Part shown: positions 23,520 through 28,578 of the stretch, one piece after another
How positions within the stretch are numbered: the stretch's first letter is position 1
How the letters are laid out: each line of letters starts with the position of its first letter
From: a virus
Length of the DNA stretch: 28,578 nucleotides
IMG/VR virus record: IMGVR_UViG_3300010354_000448
Coordinates: 1-28,578 of that record
Direction: 5' to 3' (one strand)
The notes under the pieces: model-generated
Told to the model about the DNA's origin: nothing
The model's input: only the letters and a program-made list of their open reading frames with translations
Databases searched by the model: none
Position numbers and translations under genes: made by a program

Positions 23520-26395
23520 AGTGTTTTATACGGCCAAAACTGTGCTACTTTAAATCCTTTGTCATAACTATGTATAACTGCATTTATATCAGGTGCAGTT
23601 TCAAATGGAGTCATTGTACTCTCAAACGCATATGCATCTCCAGTACCAGAACCTAAACCAGAAGCGGTAAATACTGTTCCTACTGTAGCACCTTCTGGAG
23701 CACCAATAGCTTGCCAGTTTGTGGTTCCCAAGGTTTTGATAACATACTTTACATTTTCAATAAAATCTCCAGCAGTTACAACTTGTTCAAATGCTGCACT
23801 AGTTCCATATGCTCCTCTAGTACAGTTGGTAAAACTTGTACTTGTCTTATCATTGTAATAGATTATTTCTTCTCCAAGATAATAGAAATAAGAATCAATA
23901 TTTCCAGTATTAGACTGTTCTCGTTTTTCAAGATACTTTGGAATAATCAAATATCCAGAAGAAAGAAATCCATTCGTACTATCAACATTGATAGTAGTTG
24001 CAGATTCACTTAATTTAGAAGACAGGGTTGCATAGACTGGATTATCCAAAAATGGATTTCCTCTATTTTCTAAAGACTCCCCAAGATAACCACTGATTTC
24101 TTCAATTCTGAACCAGAATAGTTTACTGTAGGATTTTTGATAGTTAACTGTATCAGACCAAACATTGAATGGATATGGTCTTGCTTCCAGTGGGTCATCT
24201 CCACTGGTTGGTGCTAACCAAGTTGCACTAGCACTTGAACTACCCCCAATTGGAATTACTGGAGTTGTAGGAGGAGGTGGAGTGCCTGCAGATGTATCAA
24301 TTGATGTGATGTATCCATTTGTTCTTGTCGTGACAACTCTAATTCCTGTAGAGGTTGTTACATCATCTCCTGCAGTTCCTCCAACAGAAATCGTACCAGT
24401 CCATCTAGGAATCGAACTAATGGTTAATTCAGTTTTATTTGATGTGTCCGAGATATCAATATCTTTATCATCAATAAAGGTAAAATCTGAAATTAAATAA
24501 TCAACTCTAGAAAACTTTGGAGGAAGTCTTCTAAACTTATTAAAGTTAAGTTCTACTGAAGATTGATTTTCTCCTTTGATACTTGGAGGAAGACTTTCAA
24601 ATTTCTTAGTCGGAATAGATGCTTCAATACTATCAATTGCCTTCATAATATTATTCATCAAGGAATTTTCATTTGTGACAAATTGCTTATACATTTCTTC
24701 AGGCATTTTAATAAATGAAGAAGAAATGGCACCTTGAATATTATTTGAAATAACTTGTTTCAATTCATCTGCAGTATATGCAGAATTAGTTTTTTGTGCC
24801 ACACAAGGGTCTGAAGAAATTTCAGATAAAGAACTTACAAGACCCTGAGCATATGATAATTCTTTATATGGATTATATGGAGTAATTTGTTCTTGTACAA
24901 CATCATTACCACAAACATCATCAACAACTTTTGCTGCTTTTTTGCCATTTAATGCAGATTTTACATCATCAATGATTAGTTCTTCTAATTTTGTATATGA
25001 GATATTTTCTTTTGCTGCTTTATTAATCCAGTACAATAGTTTTGTTTTACTGACTGGCATTTTAAATGTATTCCAGTAGACTTCATGAATAATCTTCGCA
25101 GTCATAGTATGTGGGTCTGTACACAAATATTGACTGGTTACAAAGTCAGTTCCATCATTGAGTGTAATGGTTCCAATGACATATGTTGCTTCTGTTTCTT
25201 TATAGAAAATTTGTTCGCAATCTGTACTCTTGTCGTAGAAGATAGGAGTATACTCAAGATATTTTTTATTGGTAGAAAAGTACATACCAACAACTGCCGA
25301 ACGATTGATAATGCCTTTTCCAGACTTAACTTCAATCGAAGCACCAGAACCAGTTGCTGAATAAACTGTATCTGCTGCAAAACTAGCAGAACCACCAGAT
25401 AGTTCTGCATAACAAACTGTAGAGAGATTTACTTTATTTACTGCAGGACTAGTGAATAGAACAGACTTTAGTTTTTTACTTTTTAGTTCATTTGATAAAG
25501 TAATTTTGTTGTCTGTTGTAGAGATTGCTGTAACTGTAGTGCCGACAGGTACTCCTTTTCCCTGCACACCATCTCCTACAACAATACCAGTCTTACTGCC
25601 GACATAAACAAAAGAAGGAGTTTTACCCTTCTTGGAATGTGAAGTAACTCTTTTTCGAAGTGCTTTGTCAACAATAAAATTGACAACATTGGTTACTGTC
25701 CATCCATTAATGACATCACCAATTTTTACAACAACATCAGTTGCACTTGTTGTATTATAGGTAAAGAAGATTTTATTATCATCAGTTCCACCATAATAAA
25801 CACTACTATCAGAATTTACTCCACTGACAGTTGCATCAACTTTGGATAGACTCAGTGACCCTGTAACGGTTGTACTGACTGTACTGTATGTTGTGGTTCC
25901 TGTTGTTGTGCTGTTTGATGGTTGACCTACAGGTGCAGTGTTTCCAGTGGTAGAAGTTGTACTTGCTGATTGAAATCCACCAACACTACGAGACAAAGAA
26001 AATGAAGTAGGCCATTCAAAGATATGATAGAAATAGTTCTCATCATATGCATGGTCTCCACGACATTCTCTATCAAATACAGGTTCTACATTGCCATTTG
26101 CATCAGAGACATATTTCTGTTGAGTAAATGTCTGATTGATGAATGTTACGTCACCATCATTTGTTTCACCACTTGGTATCTTGACCGTGGTGCTGGTCAT
26201 TGTTTCTTGCTTTTGCCCGTTCTGAATAAACTTTCGAGTATTGCTTAGTGGGTCAACCTCGTACCAATATTTTTTGGTAAACGTAAAGTTTGCTGGAGCT
26301 GCACCATAAGTTATACCTCCAACCGTTCCACTTAACGGTGGAGTATAAGTTATAGTCTTTTGAACATTTTCTTTTTTAGCTCTACAGTTGCCCAT
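23516..26395 (-). CDS. Large virion structural protein, 959 residues; probable hub- or spike-associated protein
   Basis: The protein starts MGNCRAKKENVQKTITYTPP and contains a Ser/Thr/Gly-rich linker at about residues 135-180. A helical, charged middle (about 470-630) includes KFRRLPPKFSRVDYLISDFT. The C-terminal part has SLENRGNPFLDNPVYATLSS, then GEEIIYYNDKTSTSFTNCTR, then VIKTLGTTNWQAIGAPEGAT and VGTVFTASGLGSGTG. The last pattern is a common phage structural module. No lysozyme or peptidase motif was found. It is directly coupled to the PAAR gene, so it may be the hub or spike protein that carries the PAAR tip (a gp5 counterpart), but this is inference from position. The ATG overlaps the preceding stop as TAATG and has a GAGAG-like ribosome-binding site. 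Confidence 0.85.
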   Translation of the reverse strand: MGNCRAKKENVQKTITYTPPLSGTVGGITYGAAPANFTFTKKYWYEVDPLSNTRKFIQNGQKQETMTSTTVKIPSGETNDGDVTFINQTFTQQKYVSDANGNVEPVFDRECRGDHAYDENYFYHIFEWPTSFSLSRSVGGFQSASTTSTTGNTAPVGQPSNSTTTGTTTYSTVSTTVTGSLSLSKVDATVSGVNSDSSVYYGGTDDNKIFFTYNTTSATDVVVKIGDVINGWTVTNVVNFIVDKALRKRVTSHSKKGKTPSFVYVGSKTGIVVGDGVQGKGVPVGTTVTAISTTDNKITLSNELKSKKLKSVLFTSPAVNKVNLSTVCYAELSGGSASFAADTVYSATGSGASIEVKSGKGIINRSAVVGMYFSTNKKYLEYTPIFYDKSTDCEQIFYKETEATYVIGTITLNDGTDFVTSQYLCTDPHTMTAKIIHEVYWNTFKMPVSKTKLLYWINKAAKENISYTKLEELIIDDVKSALNGKKAAKVVDDVCGNDVVQEQITPYNPYKELSYAQGLVSSLSEISSDPCVAQKTNSAYTADELKQVISNNIQGAISSSFIKMPEEMYKQFVTNENSLMNNIMKAIDSIEASIPTKKFESLPPSIKGENQSSVELNFNKFRRLPPKFSRVDYLISDFTFIDDKDIDISDTSNKTELTISSIPRWTGTISVGGTAGDDVTTSTGIRVVTTRTNGYITSIDTSAGTPPPPTTPVIPIGGSSSASATWLAPTSGDDPLEARPYPFNVWSDTVNYQKSYSKLFWFRIEEISGYLGESLENRGNPFLDNPVYATLSSKLSESATTINVDSTNGFLSSGYLIIPKYLEKREQSNTGNIDSYFYYLGEEIIYYNDKTSTSFTNCTRGAYGTSAAFEQVVTAGDFIENVKYVIKTLGTTNWQAIGAPEGATVGTVFTASGLGSGTGDAYAFESTMTPFETAPDINAVIHSYDKGFKVAQFWPYKTL

Positions 26396-26697
26396 TACTT
26401 ACTCTCTAGTTTCTTAAGTCTTGCAAGTATATCATCAAGAACGAGCTCTAAGGGAATCGCTTCATTCTTCTTTGTTGGTTTATAACTTAATCTAAAGTTT
26501 CTCAGAAGATTCTCTAAAACACTCAGACGGTCTTCTACGCTAGGCTGCTCACTCGTCTGAGACTTCTTCGAAGATGCCGCTACCTTCGGAGTGGTTTTCT
26601 TAGGCGTCTTTGTTGAAACCGAAGTTGCTTGCGCCTGTGTCCCACGGGCTCCTGCCGTAGGTTTTTTTGAGGATTGCGAGGTCTTTCTTAATGCCAT
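26395..26697 (-). CDS. Small basic-tail plus coiled-coil protein, about 100 residues
   Basis: ATG 26697 gives MALRKTSQSSKKPTAGARGT and then a Lys/Ser/Thr/Ala-rich, probably disordered stretch to about residue 50. The C-terminal half (VEDRLSVLENLLRNFRLSYK and VLDDILARLKKLESK) looks like two helices or a coiled coil. A TTG one codon earlier is a possible start. The first third lies inside the 57-residue gene in another frame (26600-26697), so the basic segment may have arisen by overprinting or by use of a second frame. It is coupled to the 959-residue gene by a TAATG overlap. An assembly scaffold or adaptor for that large protein is one possible role. The GC content is a little higher than in the structural genes. 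Confidence 0.72.
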   Translation of the reverse strand: MALRKTSQSSKKPTAGARGTQAQATSVSTKTPKKTTPKVAASSKKSQTSEQPSVEDRLSVLENLLRNFRLSYKPTKKNEAIPLELVLDDILARLKKLESK

Positions 26698-26773
26698 CAA
26701 TATCTTCTCTCAATTCAGTGATAATGTCAAGTACGTCAGTCAAGTTTTTCTGAGTAAATGTAATGTTACTCAT
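26600..26773 (-). CDS. 57-residue coiled-coil protein, overlapping the next gene out of frame
   Basis: ATG 26773 opens MSNITFTQKNLTDVLDIITE and LREDIDGIKKDLAILKKTYG, and ends RSPWDTGASNFGFNKDA. A very strong AGGAG ribosome-binding site lies 6 bases before the ATG, and the preceding gene stops one base upstream. The body shows a clear heptad of Leu/Ile over residues 11-36, followed by a Pro/Gly-rich tail. The last 98 bases are also coding in a second frame for the downstream protein. The strong ribosome-binding site and tight spacing argue that this is real, although the track-length ORF is the other frame. Its function is unknown; a small dimerising assembly or regulatory protein is possible. 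Confidence 0.75.
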   Translation of the reverse strand: MSNITFTQKNLTDVLDIITELREDIDGIKKDLAILKKTYGRSPWDTGASNFGFNKDA

Positions 26774-26774
26774 A

Positions 26775-26954
26775 TCATTCTCCTACTTTATGTATACGAA
26801 TGCCGGGTGAGTCGTGATGTTCGAAAAATTCCCATTCTAGAGTGTCACCTTCTTTCCAATCCATTTCTTCTAACAGTTCATCAGGAAATGTAAGAAAGTA
26901 TTCGTCTGTATCTGAATCGTATTGAACCTCGGACGTATATTGAAACGATGACAT
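26775..26954 (-). CDS. 59-residue acidic, AbrB-like small protein
   Basis: The frame from ATG 26954 to TGA 26775 gives MSSFQYTSEVQYDSDTDEYF, LTFPDELLEEMDWKEGDTLE and ends GIRIHKVGE. The order 'strand, D.DEYFLTFPDELLEEMDWKEGDTLEW' resembles the swapped-hairpin half of AbrB/SpoVT-type domains (compare '.I.IP...L...GW..GD.L'). Acidic homologues of this kind are, from memory, common as small genes in T4-like cyanophages. Whether this one binds DNA is doubtful because it is strongly acidic; it could be a protein-binding relative. It is followed after one base by the 57-residue gene. A TATAAT (26978-26983) lies 23 bases upstream and may be a promoter -10 element. Confidence 0.8.
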   Translation of the reverse strand: MSSFQYTSEVQYDSDTDEYFLTFPDELLEEMDWKEGDTLEWEFFEHHDSPGIRIHKVGE

Positions 26955-26977
26955 AGTAATGTATTTGTTGTAACTGG

Positions 26978-26983
26978 ATTATA
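26978..26983 (-). promoter_or_regulatory. Possible -10 element TATAAT before the AbrB-like gene
   Basis: TATAAT lies on the minus strand 23 bases before ATG 26954, just beyond the stop of the 97-residue gene. The sequence about 17 bases further upstream, GGTTAC, is a poor -35 box. A cyanobacterial-type sigma-70 promoter is possible, but the match could be chance in AT-rich DNA. Confidence 0.3.
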
Positions 26984-26986
26984 TAG

Positions 26987-27280
26987 TCAACATTTAAATT
27001 GTAACCAGGGAGTTAATCCGATGTAATCAGACGCAAACTTGCAAGTCTTACCGATATATTTTTTAAGCATGCTTTCATTTTCTTTCTCACCGAATTTCAG
27101 TTTCTCGGTGACTACCTCTATCTGAGATTGATGAGAGGCAAACTGAAAAGATGCTTGCAACCATCGGTGTTCATTATACAGGACGTAAATCAGAAATACA
27201 AGAGGGCCACCGACCTTAAAGAGAGTTGAGAAGACCTTTTCTGGCGTCGGAATTTTTTTTCTGGGATTATGAATTTTCAT
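26987..27280 (-). CDS. Small single-span membrane protein, 97 residues
   Basis: The protein starts MKIHNPRKKIPTPEKVFSTL with a basic N-terminus, then a hydrophobic segment at about residues 23-36 (VGGPLVFLIYVLY) flanked by charges. This fits one membrane span with the N-terminus in the cytoplasm. The rest is mixed, with a charged helix (EVVTEKLKFGEKENESMLKK) and an ending YIGLTPWLQFKC. The ATG has no visible ribosome-binding site and lies beside the composition change at about 27300-27375. I do not recognise a family. Possible roles include a lysis accessory (spanin-like or antiholin-like), but there is no lipobox and no holin pattern, so this is only a possibility. Confidence 0.65.
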   Translation of the reverse strand: MKIHNPRKKIPTPEKVFSTLFKVGGPLVFLIYVLYNEHRWLQASFQFASHQSQIEVVTEKLKFGEKENESMLKKYIGKTCKFASDYIGLTPWLQFKC

Positions 27281-27443
27281 CTGGGGCGCTCTGGGAAAAT
27301 TTTTTTATTTTAAGAGTATATTTAGAGGTCTCTTGGAGCCTGTTATAGATTAGGGTAGTTAGGGGTTTTTGCATCACGGGGGCGGGGACCGCCGCTCGGG
27401 CACCCCCGAGCAACTGGCCTCCCGTTGACTGGCCCCTGATGGG
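27281..27443. other. Intergenic junction between AT-rich and GC-rich DNA
   Basis: No gene is supported here on either strand. The low-coordinate half (27295-27370) is AT-rich with a run of Ts and an AGAGGTCTCT palindrome. From about 27375 the DNA turns GC-rich and holds G-tracts and the hairpin at 27395-27410. It may contain transcription stop signals for the GC-rich block or a recombination joint. Confidence 0.6.
27395..27410. terminator. GC-rich hairpin at the edge of the GC-rich block
   Basis: CTCGGG (27395-27400) and CCCGAG (27405-27410) form a perfect stem with a four-base loop (CACC). It lies 34 bases past the stop of the last ORF of the GC-rich block (27444). No run of Ts follows directly on the minus strand, so it is at best an imperfect intrinsic terminator. 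Confidence 0.35.
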
Positions 27444-27722
27444 TCACATGGCCTTAGAGCACTTGCTGCCCGAGCGGACTGCATCAGCACCAGGCACACT
27501 GCCGTGCTGGAAGGCACCCTTAGGTGCGGCGTTCGCCCAGAGGCGCTGACCGCTGAGTGCCTTCACACCTCGGCGAGAGGGGCGGAGCACGGTGTAGCGA
27601 ATCTCGCCACGAGCGTCAGCGATGAGCAGGTCGAGCTTGGTGGCGGTGGAAGCGTTGAGCATGGGTCGGTTCGTTTCGATGTGGCTACTATAGAGGGCAG
27701 GCGTCACCACCTGCCATCCCAT
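27444..27722 (-). CDS. Small protein of unknown function, up to 92 residues, GC-rich codon use
   Basis: The frame opens MGWQVVTPALYSSHIETNRP at ATG 27722. A GTG at 27707, which overlaps the TGA of the upstream ORF as GTGA, and an ATG at 27663 (MLNASTATKLDLLIADARGE) are alternative starts. The most protein-like part is KLDLLIADARGEIRYTVLRP followed by a basic RRGVKALSGQRLW. The C-terminus is small-residue rich (SVPGADAVRSGSKCSKAM). There is no membrane segment or known catalytic motif. Codons favour G or C in the third position, unlike the structural genes further left. I do not recognise a family. It is the last gene of the small-ORF block. Confidence 0.6.
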   Translation of the reverse strand: MGWQVVTPALYSSHIETNRPMLNASTATKLDLLIADARGEIRYTVLRPSRRGVKALSGQRLWANAAPKGAFQHGSVPGADAVRSGSKCSKAM

Positions 27723-27862
27723 GTGTCAGTTGCCCATCCGTCCCTCTCCCTGCGGCGGGCATCATAATCCTCTGCCATCATGATGTCATCATGCTCCCGA
27801 TCTAGGAAGCGGTCATCATATTGGGGATGGCACATGGCGCGATAGGATTGAGCACAGGTCAC
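27704..27862 (-). CDS. Small charged protein of unknown function, 52 residues (longer start possible)
   Basis: A frame open from ATG 27970 (88 residues) ends at 27704. The start chosen here is GTG 27862, because it overlaps the stop of the 22-residue ORF as GTGA and avoids a long double overlap. A further ATG lies at 27835. The protein contains CHPQYDDRFLDREHDDIMMA and EDYDARRRERDGWATDTWDG, and is highly charged (Asp/Arg/Glu) with several Trp. It has no known motif. If the longer form is correct, its first 36 residues overlap both the 22-residue ORF and the end of the 104-residue gene in other frames. Confidence in the frame is fair, but in the start it is low. Confidence 0.5.
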   Translation of the reverse strand: MTCAQSYRAMCHPQYDDRFLDREHDDIMMAEDYDARRRERDGWATDTWDGRW

Positions 27863-27927
27863 AGGAATTTCCTCTCGAAAGCGCGAAACATCATGAACAG
27901 AAGCAATAGCGTAATGTAGCCAGTCAT
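27859..27927 (-). CDS. Candidate 22-residue hydrophobic mini-protein
   Basis: ATG 27927 overlaps the TGA of the 104-residue gene as TGATG, and the ORF encodes MTGYITLLLLFMMFRAFERK plus FL. The first 14 residues could span a membrane and the end is basic. Its stop overlaps a GTG as GTGA, giving a chain of coupled starts. The chain and the composition are suggestive of a real small membrane protein, but the size gives no statistical support, and the same bases are open in the longer frame of the next gene. Confidence 0.35.
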   Translation of the reverse strand: MTGYITLLLLFMMFRAFERKFL

Positions 27928-28241
27928 CAGTTGAGACGCATACCAGAGAAGAAAGGAATCGTCGTGCCATTCATATTCACGAACCATTCAAAGTTCTTCT
28001 GAAAGACTCTCTCACCAGGGAGACCATTTGCTTCCAGGATTGCATTCAGGCGAGACTTTGTGGTGACAGTTTGCCAACCACCATCGAACAATTCAATCCA
28101 GGTTTCGCCTATCCGAGCAATCAGATTGCCATGCAGGAACACATCAGTGACATGGGAACATGCGATGACTTCGGTGTTAGCGAGTTTCCAATCTTTGCCG
28201 GCAGCGATTGCGGCATTCATCAGACGTTCGATCTTACGCAT
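27927..28241 (-). CDS. Phage-type small conserved protein, 104 residues
   Basis: The sequence opens MRKIERLMNAAIAAGKDWKL, then VFLHGNLIARIGE, DGGWQTVTTKSRLNAILEAN and VFQKNFEWFVNMNG, ending FFSGMRLN. This order ('MRKIE..M..AI....W...NTEV....V.LHGN.IA....DGGWQT.TTKSRLNA') is, from memory, a widespread phage small-protein family found in both T4-like and T7-like cyanophages and in many other phages. Its function is unknown. It is the clearest sign that the GC-rich block is phage DNA rather than host DNA. The gene has no ribosome-binding site and its TGA overlaps the next ATG. Such genes are usually early genes in phages, unlike the late genes to the left. Confidence 0.85.
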   Translation of the reverse strand: MRKIERLMNAAIAAGKDWKLANTEVIACSHVTDVFLHGNLIARIGETWIELFDGGWQTVTTKSRLNAILEANGLPGERVFQKNFEWFVNMNGTTIPFFSGMRLN

Positions 28242-28282
28242 GTGATTTGTTTGAACTGAGATCAGTATACAGGCGGGAGGGG

Positions 28283-28429
28283 TCAGCGGGAGCAGTCTTG
28301 TGACACTTCACAGAGCGTCACAGCGACCCTATCAGCATGGGCCTTTGCCACTTGAATGGCCGACAGGCCGAGACCAGCGCCAACGTAGAGCACCAGAGCG
28401 AGACCAGCGAGGCGAATAGCGTTTGCCAT
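28283..28429 (-). CDS. 48-residue protein with one hydrophobic segment
   Basis: ATG 28429 gives MANAIRLAGLALVLYVGAGL, then GLSAIQVAKAHADRVAVTLC and EVSQDCSR. Residues 5-25 are hydrophobic and could be a membrane span or an uncleaved signal. The C-terminus has two Cys residues (TLCEVSQDC) that might pair outside the cytoplasm. The start is two bases past the stop of the upstream partial gene, which supports coupled translation. Codon use is GC-rich like its neighbours. No family is recognised; a small phage membrane protein is the likely class. Confidence 0.65.
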   Translation of the reverse strand: MANAIRLAGLALVLYVGAGLGLSAIQVAKAHADRVAVTLCEVSQDCSR

Positions 28430-28431
28430 GA

Positions 28432-28578
28432 TCAGTAACCGTTCAGAAAGTCAGCAAGTGCTTCACGATACTCAGCCTCGGTTTGGTAGACTCGAGCACC
28501 GATTTGGCGAGGGTAGGTTGCCTTAGGGGCAGGAGCGTTGCTGGGCTCCTTGCCCTGGGCGTAGAGTTGAGCGATGTA
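28432..28578 (-). CDS. C-terminal 48 residues of a small protein cut by the right edge
   Basis: The frame is open from the right edge to TGA 28434-28432. Its visible end is YIAQLYAQGKEPSNAPAPKA, TYPRQIGARVYQTEAEYREA and LADFLNGY. It has an Ala/Pro linker followed by an amphipathic helix. The stop is two bases before the next ATG, in the style of the neighbouring small genes. The start is outside the window, so neither length nor family can be judged. Confidence 0.55.
   Translation of the reverse strand, partial: YIAQLYAQGKEPSNAPAPKATYPRQIGARVYQTEAEYREALADFLNGY

Noticed and set aside
27504-27767. Plus-strand ORF of 87 residues in the GC-rich block
   Set aside because: It is antisense to the minus-strand chain of small coupled genes. 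High GC content creates long open frames by chance, and no start signal is visible.

Overview
The window looks like the late virion-structure region of a T4-like cyanophage (contractile-tailed myovirus of marine-type picocyanobacteria), read entirely from the minus strand. Three things support this. Residue patterns of the T4 baseplate wedge proteins gp25, gp6 and gp8 are recognisable and lie in the usual order. Several small proteins match, from memory, families seen in T4-like cyanophages. The DNA is AT-rich, with T4-type late-promoter-like octamers (TATAAATA or AATAAATA) at gene junctions. No host chromosomal gene, tRNA, rRNA, CRISPR array or insertion sequence was seen. All sizeable plus-strand ORFs are antisense shadows.

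Layout in transcription order (high to low coordinates). From 28578 to about 27375 lies a clearly GC-richer block of tiny overlapping ORFs, including one recognisable phage small-protein family at 27927-28241. A short AT-rich/GC-rich junction (27281-27443) has a hairpin and G-tracts. From 27280 to 26395 are a small membrane protein, an AbrB-like 59-residue protein, and two small proteins whose genes overlap out of frame. From 26395 to 22467 come a 959-residue structural protein, a PAAR tail-spike tip protein, a 48-residue Lys/Arg-rich protein and a conserved cyanophage-type protein of unknown function. From 22402 to 8409 are a 50-residue protein, gp25, gp6, a giant gp7-like protein (about 3208 residues) and gp8. 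From 8365 to 1 are a 2092-residue DUF4815-type structural protein, small coupled genes of 67, 54, 111 and 68 residues, and the start of a tail-fibre gene that runs off the left edge.

The genes appear to build one machine. gp25, gp6, the gp7-like protein and gp8 would form the baseplate wedge, the PAAR protein would cap the central spike, and the DUF4815 protein and fibre proteins would form the baseplate periphery and host-contact apparatus. Many junctions are ATGA, TAATG or one-base couplings, so translation is probably coupled along the operon. Late transcription probably restarts at octamers near 22464, 10044, 1698 and 1673.

The most unusual points are: the size and repeat content of the gp7-like protein; short modules shared between three different structural proteins; a 54-residue protein with NblA-like spacing of residues; a 98-base out-of-frame overlap of two small genes; promoter octamers that contain the stop codon of the preceding gene; and the abrupt composition change near 27375. 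All family names come from recalled sequence patterns, not from a database search.
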